A DNA stretch of 64,000 nucleotides from an uncultured Planktomarina sp. GTDB taxonomy: Bacteria; Pseudomonadota; Alphaproteobacteria; Rhodobacterales; Rhodobacteraceae. The stretch's first letter is position 1. Each line of letters starts with the position of its first letter. The notes under the pieces are model-generated. The model did no database searches. It had not been told where the DNA came from and saw nothing but the letters and a program-made list of their open reading frames with translations. The DNA lies in contig CAJIZA010000001.1 in assembly GCA_905181815.1 (NCBI GenBank), positions 1-64,000 on the forward strand. The letters are read 5' to 3'. This document shows positions 8,563 to 18,089 of this stretch, piece by piece. Both the position numbers and the translations under genes were made by a program.

Positions 8563-8809
8563 GCCCTTACTCCTTGTGGCTTCGCTCACTGAGCAAAGCC
8601 CGAGGGCATTCGGGCACATCAACATACAGGTTTGCGGCAAAACAAAAGTCCAGTCCGAATAGGGGCTGTAAGAGGTTAGGCTGCTGATGCTGAAATAGAG
8701 GTATCTGCGGGTACCCATGAATAACTTGTGACCACTGGTTAGCGAGCAACTTTTGCTACAATCTGATACAAGTTTTTATTTGTCTAACATCAACAAAACA
8801 AATTGAAGG

Positions 8810-8880
8810 AAACTGTCAGGTTAATTTTGTTTGAAGTGGGCAGGGCGAAATTGTAGCGTCTCCAAGTAATATAATGGTCT
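8810..8880 (+). mobile_element. IS6-like left-end relic (L3)
   Basis: AACTGTCAGGTTAATTTTG is followed by TTGAAGTGGGCAGGGCGAAATTGTAGCG-like sequence, which matches the left end at 7985 closely over about 60 bases and then diverges. No transposase codons remain. It lies just upstream of the iorA-like gene and may have displaced its original promoter. Positions 8563-8809 hold no other recognisable feature. Confidence 0.55.
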
Positions 8881-8930
8881 CTCAAAAAAGTTGAGTTTTA
8901 ATTCCATCTGTTTTCAATTTAGGAGATCTG

Positions 8931-9404
8931 ATGTCTAAGCAACTTCTAATTAATGGATCTACACATAATATAAATTTGCCTGATAATGTGCCCCTGCTTT
9001 GGGTATTGCGCGATGAAGTTGGCTTGACGGGCACGAAATTTGGTTGCGGTGCTGGTGTATGTGGTGCCTGCACCGTTCACGTCGATGGTGAAGCGGTAAG
9101 ATCGTGCCAAATCACTCTTGCTGATGTCGGTGGGGAGGTCACAACGATTGAGGGACTTGGAACGCCCAATAATATGTCGATTATCCAGCAGGCTTGGGTG
9201 GATCATCAAGTGGCCCAATGTGGTTATTGCCAATCTGGGCAGATTATGAACGCATCCGCGTTACTTCACGAAACAAACCAACCCACGGATCAAGATATTG
9301 ATTATGCGATGAAGGGTAACCTCTGCCGTTGTGGGACCTACCCACGAATAAGAGCAGCGATCAAAGAAGCTGCGCGGCGCATAGCGGAAAAGGTGGAGAC
9401 ATGA
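8931..9404 (+). CDS. iorA: Small [2Fe-2S] subunit of a molybdenum hydroxylase (IorA type)
   Basis: The 157-residue protein has the plant-type ferredoxin motif [12 protein letters not shown] (about 43-54) and the second cluster set [10 protein letters not shown] and GNLCRCGTY. This is the arrangement of the small subunit of xanthine-oxidase-family enzymes, and the length is typical. It passes electrons from the molybdopterin subunit encoded next, overlapping by 4 bases (ATGA). Because that partner has a twin-arginine signal, the pair probably works in the periplasm as an aldehyde or N-heterocycle oxidoreductase. The symbol follows isoquinoline 1-oxidoreductase by similarity only; the substrate is unknown. 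Confidence 0.85.
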   Translation: MSKQLLINGSTHNINLPDNVPLLWVLRDEVGLTGTKFGCGAGVCGACTVHVDGEAVRSCQITLADVGGEVTTIEGLGTPNNMSIIQQAWVDHQVAQCGYCQSGQIMNASALLHETNQPTDQDIDYAMKGNLCRCGTYPRIRAAIKEAARRIAEKVET

Positions 9405-11635
9405 CAAGCGTCAGAACAATTGCTCGCCGAACATTCCTGATTGGTTCTGCTGCCATTGTTGGTGGTGCGGCATTCGGCGTTTATCAAATTAATAAAGATG
9501 CTCCCAATCCGCTAGTTGCTAGAGAGGGTGAGGTAACGCTTAATCCTTTCGTACTTATTACCAGAGATGGGGTCACGTTGATTGCACCTCGTGCTGAAAT
9601 GGGCCAAGGAGTGCAGACAACGCTGGCAGCTTTATTAGCTGAAGAACTCGATGTCGCTTGGGAAGACATAACCGTTTTGCATGGCCCTCCTGCGCAGGCT
9701 TATTACAATTCTGTATTTCTGGGATTTGCAATTCCAGGCGCCCACTACAAGGATACAGCTTTCAAACATGGTTTGCGCCAGCAAGTTGGCAAGGTTGGTA
9801 AGCTATTGGATTTACAGGCAACTGGTGGATCCACATCGATGAAAGATTTCTTTGAACGTATGCGTTATGTAGGCGCCTCTGCTCGTGAAACGTTAAAGAT
9901 CGCTGCATCTAGAAAAATTGGTATCGATTTAGAAAAATTATCTACAAAAAATAGTGCAGTAATTGTGCCAGACGGTACGCGCATTTCATATTTGGACTTG
10001 GTGGAGGAAGTTCGTCATGTGACTCCCCCGGATGTTGAGTTGCGCGATAAATCAGAATGGAACTACATCGGCAAACCGATGCCACGGGTTGACGTAGTAG
10101 CAAAATCAACAGGTACTGCTGAGTACGCGACTGATATGCAGTTGGATGGCATGAGGTTCGCAACGGTTCGAATGAGCCCAACTCGAAATGGTATGGTGAG
10201 CTATGACGACACTCTAGCCAAGAACATGGATGGCGTAGAAGCCATCATAGATTTGGGCGATGGTATTGCTGTTGTTGCGACCAATACCTGGTTTGCAATC
10301 CAAGCCGCGGGGGCGATAGATATTAAGTGGGCGTCCGCGACTTATCCAGCGGACACCTTGGTCCTGCGAAGTGCGATTATGGCTTCGCTAGACGGTGAAA
10401 CTGACAGTACAGTTCGAGATGACGGCGATGTAGATATGAAAGTCGCGGGTACTGTAGTAACAGCAGAATATTATGTTCCATGGCTTGCGCATACAACAAT
10501 GGAACCAATGACGGCTACCGCGCATTTCACAGGTAATACGTTAGAGGTATGGGTTGGAAATCAATCACCCACTGCTACTCGAGATGCGTGCGCCATAGCC
10601 GTAGGACTTGACCCATCACAGGTGATCATTCAAACGACCATGATGGGCGGTTCGTTCGGTAGACGCGGTGAGAGCGATTTTTCTGTCCAAGCAGCCATTT
10701 TGGCAAAAGCGATGCCTAGTACGCCGATCCGCATGACTTGGACCCGTGCGGAAGATATCAAGAATGACTTTTTTCGACCAGCGATCGCTGCGCAGTTTCG
10801 CGGTGTTGTAGCTAATGGAAAAGCGGTGCTCGTTGATGGCAAGATTGCTGGCCCCTCAGTTTTTCAAAAATCTTCACTACGTCAACAAGGATCAATACCG
10901 CCTGGTCCTGACAGGTTACATGTTGAAGGTGCGGCAGACCAACCTTATGGGATCCAAAATTTTCGCATTGCCGGTCACTTAACTGATATCGACGTGCCTG
11001 TCGGGTTTTGGCGATCTGTTGGCGCTTCGGCAAACGGATTTATTTTTGATACTTTTATAGATGAGTTGGCACATGCAGCGGGCGTAGACCCTCTGCAATT
11101 CCGTCTTGAGCTTACTCGCTCTGAACATTCGCCCTCAGCGTCGGTTATTGATGCAGTTTGTGAGATGTCAGGCTGGACGGGTACCACGCCCGATGGGATT
11201 GGACGGGGAGTTGCTTTTACCCACTCCTTTGGTACCCCTGTTGCTGTAGTTACAGAAGTTGAAGACACCGGCGGTGGTATAAAGATCAACAAATGCTGGA
11301 TAGCTGCGGATCTCGGCGTTGTATTAGACCCCCACATTGTCGAGTCACAAATGATTTCTGGGGTAATTTATGGGTTGTCGGCGGCAATCCACGGGGAAAT
11401 CACGTTTTCTGACGGTGTGGTAGAGCAAGAGAATTTTTATGATTATGACGCATTACGAATGCACAATGCTCCAAAATTTGAAGTTCGGTTGCTTGAAAAT
11501 AACCCATTTATCGGCGGTGCTGGCGAACCCAGTACGCCGCCATCTATGCCGGCGTTGGGCAATGCGCTATTTGACTTAACCGGAAACCGTGCACGCGAAT
11601 TGCCACTGAAAAAAACATTTAGCCTGATATTATGA
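9401..11635 (+). CDS. iorB: Molybdopterin-binding large subunit (IorB-type aldehyde/isoquinoline oxidoreductase)
   Basis: Starting at the ATG that overlaps the iorA stop gives 744 residues; an upstream in-frame extension lies within iorA and lacks a ribosome site. The N-terminus carries a twin-arginine signal ([19 protein letters not shown]), implying Tat export. Family motifs include [32 protein letters not shown] (cofactor binding) and [20 protein letters not shown], with the expected catalytic Glu in GAGEP. It oxidises an aldehyde or aromatic N-heterocycle and donates electrons through the small subunit. There is no cytochrome c subunit or XdhC/MobA-like maturation gene beside it. The true substrate is unknown. 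Confidence 0.85.
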   Translation: MTSVRTIARRTFLIGSAAIVGGAAFGVYQINKDAPNPLVAREGEVTLNPFVLITRDGVTLIAPRAEMGQGVQTTLAALLAEELDVAWEDITVLHGPPAQAYYNSVFLGFAIPGAHYKDTAFKHGLRQQVGKVGKLLDLQATGGSTSMKDFFERMRYVGASARETLKIAASRKIGIDLEKLSTKNSAVIVPDGTRISYLDLVEEVRHVTPPDVELRDKSEWNYIGKPMPRVDVVAKSTGTAEYATDMQLDGMRFATVRMSPTRNGMVSYDDTLAKNMDGVEAIIDLGDGIAVVATNTWFAIQAAGAIDIKWASATYPADTLVLRSAIMASLDGETDSTVRDDGDVDMKVAGTVVTAEYYVPWLAHTTMEPMTATAHFTGNTLEVWVGNQSPTATRDACAIAVGLDPSQVIIQTTMMGGSFGRRGESDFSVQAAILAKAMPSTPIRMTWTRAEDIKNDFFRPAIAAQFRGVVANGKAVLVDGKIAGPSVFQKSSLRQQGSIPPGPDRLHVEGAADQPYGIQNFRIAGHLTDIDVPVGFWRSVGASANGFIFDTFIDELAHAAGVDPLQFRLELTRSEHSPSASVIDAVCEMSGWTGTTPDGIGRGVAFTHSFGTPVAVVTEVEDTGGGIKINKCWIAADLGVVLDPHIVESQMISGVIYGLSAAIHGEITFSDGVVEQENFYDYDALRMHNAPKFEVRLLENNPFIGGAGEPSTPPSMPALGNALFDLTGNRARELPLKKTFSLIL

Positions 11636-11649
11636 TATTTTGGGTTTAG

Positions 11650-11778
11650 CCATTTCCGAACGAACCGTTTGAAGATCTACTTTTAGAGAGCCGTGACAAC
11701 CCATATGACAATTTTTTTGAAGATAACTGGTGCCTGCGCATGGTGGATATGACGCTTGAAATGAGGGACTATTACTAG
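11650..11778 (+). pseudogene. Possible fragment of a lost coding region
   Basis: A start-less open frame of 42 codons between two stops encodes an acidic, natural-looking peptide (PFPNEPFEDLLLESRDNPYD then NFFEDNWCLRMVDM). It may be a gene remnant beside the tRNA fragment. No family was recognised and chance is not excluded. Confidence 0.15.
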
Positions 11779-11812
11779 TTTTAAATGCCATAACTACTTA
11801 TGAAGCGCCAAA

Positions 11813-11873
11813 GTTTGGTCTTGAAAACCGAAGAGGGTAAAAGTCCTCCCAGGGTTCAAATCTCTGTTCCTCC
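11813..11873 (+). tRNA. 3' fragment of a tRNA-Ser (TGA), probable attachment-site relic
   Basis: GGTCTTGAAAACCG matches the anticodon arm of tRNA-Ser(TGA). It is followed by a serine-type long variable arm (GAGGGTAAAAGTCCTC) and an intact T arm (CAGGG TTCAAAT CTCTG), ending TTCCTCC. The 5' half (acceptor strand, D arm) is absent, so it cannot be a working tRNA. Such 3' tRNA pieces are left by integrative elements. The remainder of 11639-12024 holds no other clear feature. Confidence 0.6.
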
Positions 11874-12024
11874 TAATAAATTCTTAGTCCCACCGCTCTT
11901 CTCAGTCCAGTGTACAATGGAAGCTGAAACTGGCCTGAAGTAGTCCAATCGCTGCGATAAGAATAATCTGACTTGATTTGGATAATCTTTATATTACTCT
12001 GAGCCCATTAGAACGGATTTTAGA

Positions 12025-13200
12025 ATGGCAATTAAAAATCTTGATCGTTTAAGCTCGTTTGAGTTGATGTGTAAATTGATCAGCTTTCCAACAATAAGCT
12101 GTGATACTAACCTGCCGCTTGTTGATTGGGTTGAGAAGTACCTGCAGTCGCATGGGATTTCTGCGCACCGTTGGACTGATCCCGATCAACCTCATAAAGC
12201 TGCCCTATTTGCTCATGTTGGACCAGAAATCGCCGGGGCGATAGTTTTGTCCGGGCATACTGATGTTGTTCCGATTGACGGCCAGAGCTGGGAAACAAAT
12301 CCTTGGGAAGTGGTTGAAAAGGATGGGCGGTACTATGGCCGTGGCACCTGCGATATGAAGGGTTTCGATGCCCTAGCAATTTGGGCATTGGTGGAGGCGC
12401 ACTACATCGGCGTATCTCGGCCATTACAATTAGCACTAAGTTTTGACGAAGAAGTTGGCTGTACTGGTGCGCCGCCAATGATCGCAGCCATGCAAGGCGT
12501 AGTTCCAAAAGGTTCTGCTGTCATAGTTGGGGAGCCATCTATGATGAAAGCAGTTACGGGCCACAAAGGCGGCTCTGGGTTTACAACTCAAGTTGTAGGT
12601 TATGAGGTTCATTCCTCAATTCATTATCAGGGTGTCAGTGCCATTCATGAGGGTGCAAGACTTATCCAATGGGCTACAGAGCAGAATGAAACTAACCGCT
12701 CAAAAGAGCCAGACCCTTTAGCAAGGATGTTCGATCCGCCCTACACAACATGGCATGTTGGTATGATTTCTGGTGGAACGGCCGATAATATCACTGCTAA
12801 AGATTGCCAGTTCAACATGGGCTATCGAGCCGTTCCAAGTGACGATACTCGAAATTTGGATCGGATGTATGCTGAAAAAGTGTGGGAGGTAAAAAAAGCG
12901 ATGCAGGCGATACGACCGGAAGCAGATATCATTCTGACGTCCCGCTATGCAGTCACGCCTCTGAAGCCAGAAAGTAATGGCGAAGCCGAATTGCTTGTCC
13001 GCTCGATTACTGGTGACAATGGCGATCATTTCGTAAGCTATGGAACTGAGGGGGGACAATTTCAAGATGCAGGATATTCTGTAGTAGTGTGCGGGCCAGG
13101 TGATATCGCTCAAGCGCACCAACCAAATGAGTTTATAGAGGTTGCTCAATTAGAGGCTGGTCACAAATTCATGTGTAATTTGCTGTCTATGTTGAAATAA
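12025..13200 (+). CDS. argE: M20-family deacetylase, acetylornithine deacetylase type
   Basis: The 391-residue protein shows M20 metallopeptidase signatures in order: LSGHTDVVPIDGQSWETNPW (first metal His), GRGTCDMKGF (bridging Asp), SFDEEVGCTGAPPMI (catalytic Glu pair) and the C-terminal AQAHQPNEF metal His. The dimerisation domain lies between about 180 and 290. It most resembles acetylornithine deacetylase, which frees ornithine from N-acetylornithine in the cytoplasm, and length fits. It stands alone here with no other arginine genes, so another N-acyl amino acid substrate is possible. The start is the ATG at 12025. Confidence 0.75.
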   Translation: MAIKNLDRLSSFELMCKLISFPTISCDTNLPLVDWVEKYLQSHGISAHRWTDPDQPHKAALFAHVGPEIAGAIVLSGHTDVVPIDGQSWETNPWEVVEKDGRYYGRGTCDMKGFDALAIWALVEAHYIGVSRPLQLALSFDEEVGCTGAPPMIAAMQGVVPKGSAVIVGEPSMMKAVTGHKGGSGFTTQVVGYEVHSSIHYQGVSAIHEGARLIQWATEQNETNRSKEPDPLARMFDPPYTTWHVGMISGGTADNITAKDCQFNMGYRAVPSDDTRNLDRMYAEKVWEVKKAMQAIRPEADIILTSRYAVTPLKPESNGEAELLVRSITGDNGDHFVSYGTEGGQFQDAGYSVVVCGPGDIAQAHQPNEFIEVAQLEAGHKFMCNLLSMLK

Positions 13201-13263
13201 CTTAATGACATTAAATAATTTTTGGGGTGGCGATTGAATTTTTTTTGTTAAATTTCGCTAGTC

Positions 13264-13353
13264 TTGTTGAGTAGCGTCACTTGGTGAGCACATAGATACA
13301 GGCTGCACCAGCAATCCGATGCCATTTTTCATTTGTCTGACAGTACAGTCCAC
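13264..13353 (+). mobile_element. IS6-like right-end relic (R2)
   Basis: The sequence keeps the order GTAGCGTCACTTGGTGAGC, CAGGCTGCACCAGCAATCCG and the tip TTTGTCTGACAGTAC, matching the right ends at 1427, 20627 and 52126. The transposase-coding part upstream is mostly gone. Confidence 0.55.
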
Positions 13354-13466
13354 CGGTTCCCATTCCTTCACTAACTCTTATTTTCAAGCATTCAGGTGGG
13401 AAACATAAGGCATTCCTCAAATCAAGCAAGGTGCTGCATCAAGAGTGATTTTACTTCATTAAGTCC

Positions 13467-13944
13467 TTATCTGCCAACGCTTTGGGCTATCTGCAGGTGT
13501 TCAGAGTGGCTGACTTCATGCACCATTTTTTTCACTAAGTTGTTTTTTGCCAGTGCTCGCAACTTGAGAGAAATTGGGTCGTATACAGAACCAAGTAACC
13601 GGTTTTCTGAAAACGAAATAAAAGATTGGTGAAATCGATGATCTAATCCGGGGTAGTTGTCTTCGTTGTCTGCACGAAAAGCATAGTCTATTTCGTCGCT
13701 TATGTTCTGCATGCTTCAGAAAAGATCTTTTCTGAAGCATGCAGTTACGGCTGGAAGCCTCGCATTTCAAGCAAGATCGCATTTCAAATATCTCCTTTAT
13801 GTCTTCCGGAGAGGGAGAGAATACAAAAGTGCCGCTCTGGGGCTTTGTAACTAACAACCCTTGAAATTCTAGATGGAAAAATGCTTCCTGTACTGGTGTT
13901 CGGCTGACGTCTAAATCAGTTTCTATCTGGTTTTTGGATAACAT
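13467..13944 (-). pseudogene. Broken GntR/FadR-type transcription regulator
   Basis: The first frame (from 13944) gives the second half of a GntR winged helix, SRTPVQEAFFHLEFQGLLV and TKPQSGTFVF, then EIFEMRSCLKCEAS, the start of an FCD effector domain. The frame is lost near 13710-13745 and resumes as the FCD tail: DEIDYAFRADNEDNYPGLDH, RFHQSFI and later HEVSHSEHLQIAQ. The break coincides with a 38-bp perfect palindrome. The extreme N-terminus is also missing, since the frame opens at MLSKNQIETDLDV. The usual target genes are not evident. Confidence 0.7.
13707..13744. repeat. 38-bp perfect palindrome at the break of the GntR pseudogene
   Basis: The arms CTGCATGCTTCAGAAAAGA and TCTTTTCTGAAGCATGCAG meet with no spacer at AGATCT. 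It probably arose by inverted duplication (template switching) of a 19-base stretch within the regulator gene, which also shifted the frame. Confidence 0.85.
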
Positions 13945-14109
13945 TTGGCCAAGCTTAAGCCGTTAACGCCAGATGTCTTCACCTAAGGACATTACTTTAA
14001 ATTAAACATGCAATCTAAAAATTGTGCCCTGTAATTCGAGCGGGCGCGTAGATAATTTGACCACGCTTAGAGACCAGCATATCATTCTGGTCCCCAAGCC
14101 TTCCTATAT

Positions 14110-15411
14110 TCATAAAGTGCTCAAAGCTTGATCAATATCAGCTATAATATCGTCTATGTGCTCAATACCCACTGAAAGCCTCACGTAACCAGGAGTAACA
14201 CCTGCTTTCAACTGTTCCATAACAGATAATTGTGAATGCGTCGTCGAGGCTGGGTGGATTGCAAGCGTTCGTGCATCGCCAATATTTGCAACATGATATA
14301 TTAACTTGAGGTTATCAATAAACTGGCGTCCAGCGTCCACACCACCCTTAAGTTCAATTCCAACCAGTGCGCCATGCCCAGAAGTCAAATATTTATTGGC
14401 TAATACTTTACCTGATCCATTAAAAAGGCCTGGATAAATAACCGCTTCAATCTCTTTTTGTTCATTTAGGTAATTTGCTAGTTTCGCGGCATTTTCTTGA
14501 TGTTTACAAAACCGTAGATGCAATGTTTCCAAGCCCTGTATAAGTTGAAACGCATTAAACGGTGATAGTGCTGGTCCAAGGTCACGCAATAAAACGACGC
14601 GAGCTCTTATGGCAAATGCAATGGGAGCACCCAGCGCTTCAGGAACTAACGATGCCCAAACCGCACCATGATAACTACCGTCTGGCAAGTTAAAGTTTGG
14701 TTGTTGTTCTGGGTTTTCCAACCAACTAAAGTTGCCACCATCTACAATTATGCCGCCAATGGATGTACCGTGACCACCAATAAACTTTGTTAGTGAATGA
14801 ACGACTACTGCAGCGCCGTGATCGAATGGACGACACGTTATTGGAGCCGCGGTGTTGTCAACAATAAGAGGAATGCCCTTTTTTCTACCAATTTCTGCAA
14901 CTTCAGAAATGGGAAATGGAACAAGTTTCGGATTAGGAAGTGTTTCACCAAAATACGCTCGTGTTCTATCATCACTCAAGTCACCAAAGCTATCTGGATT
15001 TTGAGGGTCAGCAAATCGAACTTCAATGCCCATCTTTGGCAAAGTGTTTACAAATAAATTGTACGTACCGCCATAAAGATGTGGTGAACAAACAATATTA
15101 TCACCATTAGATGCCACATTTTGAATTGCTAAGCTTACTGCAGAAGAGCCAGAAGCAACCGCGACAGCCGCTGCACCACCCTCGAGAGCCGTAACTCTTT
15201 CCTCCAAGACTTGAGTGGTTGGGTTTGTGATGCGTGTGTAAATATTTCCTAGTTCTTGGAGTGCAAACAGCTTTCCTGCGTGCTCAGTACTATCAAATTC
15301 GTAGCTTGTAGTTTGATGTATTGGCACGGCTACAGAATTTGTTGTCAAATCACGTCTATGACTTCCGGCATGTAACATTAGAGTTTCTATATTATTAGTT
15401 TCAGTGGCCAT
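14110..15411 (-). CDS. metY: O-acetylhomoserine/O-acetylserine sulfhydrylase (MetY type)
   Basis: The ATG at 15411 gives 433 residues beginning MATETNNIETLMLHAGSHR; AAGGA lies 8 bases upstream, whereas upstream starts lack a site. This is a Cys/Met-metabolism PLP enzyme: TSYEFDSTEHAGKLF, YTRITNPTTQVLEERVTALE, IVDNTAAP and the PLP lysine in VVHSLTKFIGGHGTSIGG. It makes homocysteine from O-acetylhomoserine and sulfide in the cytoplasm. An Lrp-family regulator is divergent and probably controls it. Cystathionine gamma-synthase or methionine gamma-lyase activity is less likely given the length and the GGHGTSIGG segment. Confidence 0.85.
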   Translation of the reverse strand: MATETNNIETLMLHAGSHRRDLTTNSVAVPIHQTTSYEFDSTEHAGKLFALQELGNIYTRITNPTTQVLEERVTALEGGAAAVAVASGSSAVSLAIQNVASNGDNIVCSPHLYGGTYNLFVNTLPKMGIEVRFADPQNPDSFGDLSDDRTRAYFGETLPNPKLVPFPISEVAEIGRKKGIPLIVDNTAAPITCRPFDHGAAVVVHSLTKFIGGHGTSIGGIIVDGGNFSWLENPEQQPNFNLPDGSYHGAVWASLVPEALGAPIAFAIRARVVLLRDLGPALSPFNAFQLIQGLETLHLRFCKHQENAAKLANYLNEQKEIEAVIYPGLFNGSGKVLANKYLTSGHGALVGIELKGGVDAGRQFIDNLKLIYHVANIGDARTLAIHPASTTHSQLSVMEQLKAGVTPGYVRLSVGIEHIDDIIADIDQALSTL

Positions 15412-15558
15412 GTACATAATCCTTAAAATTGATTTCGTATGTCTAACTGAAATATGATCAGTATCAATAAAAGAGACTATATTATTGAACAAAGTTCTTT
15501 TTATTTTTATAATGAAGCTTAAAATGGAACAAAGTTCACAATTATAGGATATTTTAGA

Positions 15559-16041
15559 ATGGATAGTATAAATATTAAACTAATAGAAAGGATGCAAGAA
15601 AACGCTGACTTATCACTCTTGGAACTTTCTAAGAGCGTTGGGATATCCAAAACTGCCTGCTGGAATCGCTTGCAACGAATGGAAGAGAAAAACATTATTT
15701 TAGGTAAAAAAATACTCTTTAATCGGAATGCTATGGATCTCCCAATAGTTGTTTTTCTCTCGATAAGTGTGGGTAGACATTCTTTGGATTGGGTTAAAGA
15801 ATTTTCAGAAATTATTGAAAGATTTCCAGAAATAACCGAGGCACATAGGCTAACGGGCGAGGGAGCAGATTATCAGTTAAAAATAATTTGTTCATCAATT
15901 GAAGCATATGACATGTTACAGCAACAACTAATAAGTGAGATTGACTTTACTGCAATGTCTACAAAGATTTCCCTTAAAGAAATTAAGAATGAGCAGTCTC
16001 TTCCACTATCTCACCTAAAGCCATCACGGCGCCCTCGCTAA
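15559..16041 (+). CDS. Lrp/AsnC-family transcriptional regulator
   Basis: The 160-residue protein has an N-terminal helix-turn-helix (NADLSLLELSKSVGISKTAC with WNRLQRMEEKNII, about residues 15-47) and a C-terminal RAM effector domain containing EITEAHRLTGEGADYQLKI. Length is typical. It is divergent from metY, with the 147-base gap holding both promoters, so it likely senses an amino acid and regulates metY (inference from position). Four-residue-long basic tail PSRRPR ends the protein. Confidence 0.9.
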   Translation: MDSINIKLIERMQENADLSLLELSKSVGISKTACWNRLQRMEEKNIILGKKILFNRNAMDLPIVVFLSISVGRHSLDWVKEFSEIIERFPEITEAHRLTGEGADYQLKIICSSIEAYDMLQQQLISEIDFTAMSTKISLKEIKNEQSLPLSHLKPSRRPR

Positions 16042-16203
16042 AAGCGCACAGCATACAAAAAACAGATCGCCGAGCAGGTTTGCTTAACGCTTAAATAAAA
16101 TAACTGCAACTAGTTAACACTGGAATGGGTAAATGAGTTTATTGCTAAATTAAACTAATAACCCCAAACGAAATACCGGTCCAATGTCTCTACGCCACCA
16201 ATA

Positions 16204-16404
16204 CTAAAGCCCTAGGTTTTCTATCAGCCCCATACTGGCAAGATTGCGGATTGCCTCGCACACAGGGGTGCGCGAGACGCCAAATTCCTCCGCGAGACTA
16301 CGTTCATCAAGCCGCACACTGGGCGCGCGCGAGCCCTCGATAATCTGGCTTTCAAGGGCGGCTGCGATGCCGTCAGCCTTGCGAGGGGTTTGGATTTTAG
16401 CCAT
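16204..16404 (-). pseudogene. GntR-family regulator truncated to its DNA-binding domain
   Basis: The ATG at 16404 gives 66 residues: a winged helix of the GntR/FCD class (ADGIAAALESQIIEGSRAP, ERSLAEEFGVSRTPVCEAIR, NLASMGLIENLGL) then a stop. The whole effector domain (about 140-150 residues) is missing. It overlaps the 3' end of the aldehyde dehydrogenase gene by 8 bases, so it was once co-transcribed with it. Two palindromic GntR-like sites lie in the promoter region of the same cluster. It may be inactive, or a residual DNA-binding stub. Confidence 0.7.
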
Positions 16405-17911
16405 AGCGATTTGATCCGGCGAACCAGTCGTCATGGCCCGGGGCCGTGCGCACGATGACGGATTTCTTGGTCATATAGGCCTTGAGCGCATCCCAACCGT
16501 TTTCCTTGCCAAAGCCACTGTCCCGCACGCCCCCCCAGACCGAACGGGGATCGTTGCGGTGATGATCGTTCAGCCAAATAACGCCACCTCTGATGCCAAG
16601 TGACAGCCGGTGTGCCCGCGCGATGTCGCGCGACCAGATTGAAACCCCAAGGCCGAAGGTCCCCGTGTTGGCCAGCGCTAACGCTTCTTCTTCTGTATCA
16701 AAGGGTGTAATCGAGATCACGGGACCGAAGACTTCTTCGAGAAATAGTTCCTGCTCTGGTTGGACATCCTTGAATACCGTCGGCCGAATATAGAAACCCT
16801 GATCAAAAGGCGCGGGAAGATTGGGATCGGAGGCCCCCGCGACCTGTACCGCGCCATCTGCTTTGGCTGTCGCGATCATGCGTTTGCAACGGTCCTGACT
16901 GGCCTTGGAAATAACTGGCCCTATTTGGGTGGTGTCCGCCATCGGATCGCCAAGCGTAATGGCGTCGGCACGTGCGGCGATGCCGGTCACAAATGCATCG
17001 TAGATATCATGATGCACGATAAAACGCGCACCGGAGACACATGTCTGCCCAGAGGCCACAAATGCGGAGAACAGACCCCCGGCAATGGCTCCGTCTAGGT
17101 CGGCGTCCTGACAGACCAGCACTGGCGTTTTACCCCCCAATTCCATCGTTGTTTGCACGAGGCGTTCCCCTGCGACTGCTGCGACTTTGCGCCCTGTCGT
17201 GGTGCCGCCGGTCAAGTCGATGTAATGAATGTCGGGGTGGGCGCACAGCGCCGCACCAGTCTGTGGTCCGCCTGTCACGACGTTTACGACACCGTCTGGC
17301 AGACCTGCCTCTGTTGCCAGCGCAGCCATCACCAGTGGCGAAACAGGGGCAAGTTCGGATGGCTTCACAACGCAGGTGTTCCCCGCAGCCAGCGCCGCAC
17401 CCATCTTCTTCACAAGGATTAGAACCGGATGGTTCCATGGGGTCAAAAGTGCGACCGGTCCAAGCGGCTCATAATGGGTCATTGTGACATAGCCACCTTT
17501 GACGATGTTCGACTCTCCCTCAAGTCCCATCGCGATGCCCGCGAAATATTCGATCCACTCTGGAATGCGCGCCATCTGGGCGTTCATCTCTTTTAGCGCC
17601 CGTCCGGTCACAATGGATTCCAGGATCGCGAGCTTGGGGATGTTCTCGCCCACTACATCGGCAAATCTACGCAAGTGGCGGGCGCGGTCTATGGGATCAA
17701 GGGCAGACCAACCTGCGAAAGCAGCGCGCGCAGCGGCGACAGCGGCGTCAACGTCAGTGGCGGTTGCATCTGGAACGGTTGTGAAACCTTCAGCAGTGGC
17801 CGGATTGGTGACGCTGATGACGGCATCCGTTTCGGGTTTTTGAAAGGCTCCATCGTAATAGAGCCCTCTGTTTGTACCGGGTTGGGTGAAAGCATCGGTG
17901 ATATTGGACAT
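16397..17911 (-). CDS. NAD(P)-dependent aldehyde dehydrogenase
   Basis: The 504-residue enzyme carries all core ALDH features: LLTPWNHPVLILVKKMGAAL, NTCVVKPSELAP, the cofactor loop DLTGGTTTGRKV, general base Glu257 in TTMELGGKTPV and nucleophile Cys291 in ASGQTCVSGARF. The C-terminal EVFGPVISITPFDTEEEAL is standard. It oxidises an aldehyde, perhaps the product of the divergent alcohol dehydrogenase. Its coding sequence is distinctly GC-richer than flanking genes, as is the whole 16.2-20.6 kb cluster, suggesting acquisition as a unit. Confidence 0.9.
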   Translation of the reverse strand: MSNITDAFTQPGTNRGLYYDGAFQKPETDAVISVTNPATAEGFTTVPDATATDVDAAVAAARAAFAGWSALDPIDRARHLRRFADVVGENIPKLAILESIVTGRALKEMNAQMARIPEWIEYFAGIAMGLEGESNIVKGGYVTMTHYEPLGPVALLTPWNHPVLILVKKMGAALAAGNTCVVKPSELAPVSPLVMAALATEAGLPDGVVNVVTGGPQTGAALCAHPDIHYIDLTGGTTTGRKVAAVAGERLVQTTMELGGKTPVLVCQDADLDGAIAGGLFSAFVASGQTCVSGARFIVHHDIYDAFVTGIAARADAITLGDPMADTTQIGPVISKASQDRCKRMIATAKADGAVQVAGASDPNLPAPFDQGFYIRPTVFKDVQPEQELFLEEVFGPVISITPFDTEEEALALANTGTFGLGVSIWSRDIARAHRLSLGIRGGVIWLNDHHRNDPRSVWGGVRDSGFGKENGWDALKAYMTKKSVIVRTAPGHDDWFAGSNRYG

Positions 17912-17926
17912 AATGCGGACTCTCTT

Positions 17927-17940
17927 TTTGGTATGCCAAA
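17927..17940. promoter_or_regulatory. Palindromic site, probable GntR-family operator 1
   Basis: TTTGGTATGCCAAA is a 14-bp inverted repeat of the TGGTATNCCA kind bound by FadR/GntR-type regulators. It lies 16 bases before the aldehyde dehydrogenase start. A related site is at 18054. Binding by the truncated GntR protein or its intact ancestor is inferred. Confidence 0.45.
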
Positions 17941-18053
17941 GGTACTAGAAATTGCATAAACCTCAATCAAAAGCGGTCTGTTTTAATGAAAATTTCATAT
18001 TTATAATTTCATATTTGAGGAGGATTTTCTTGACGATTAGGTATTTTGAGCTG

Positions 18054-18067
18054 TTTGGTATACCTAT
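18054..18067. promoter_or_regulatory. Probable GntR-family operator 2
   Basis: TTTGGTATACCTAT repeats the first ten positions of the 17927 site and keeps the GGTATACC core palindrome. It lies 23 bases before the alcohol dehydrogenase start, in the same divergent promoter region. Confidence 0.4.
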
Positions 18068-18089
18068 ATATTCACCAAGGAGACCCCCC

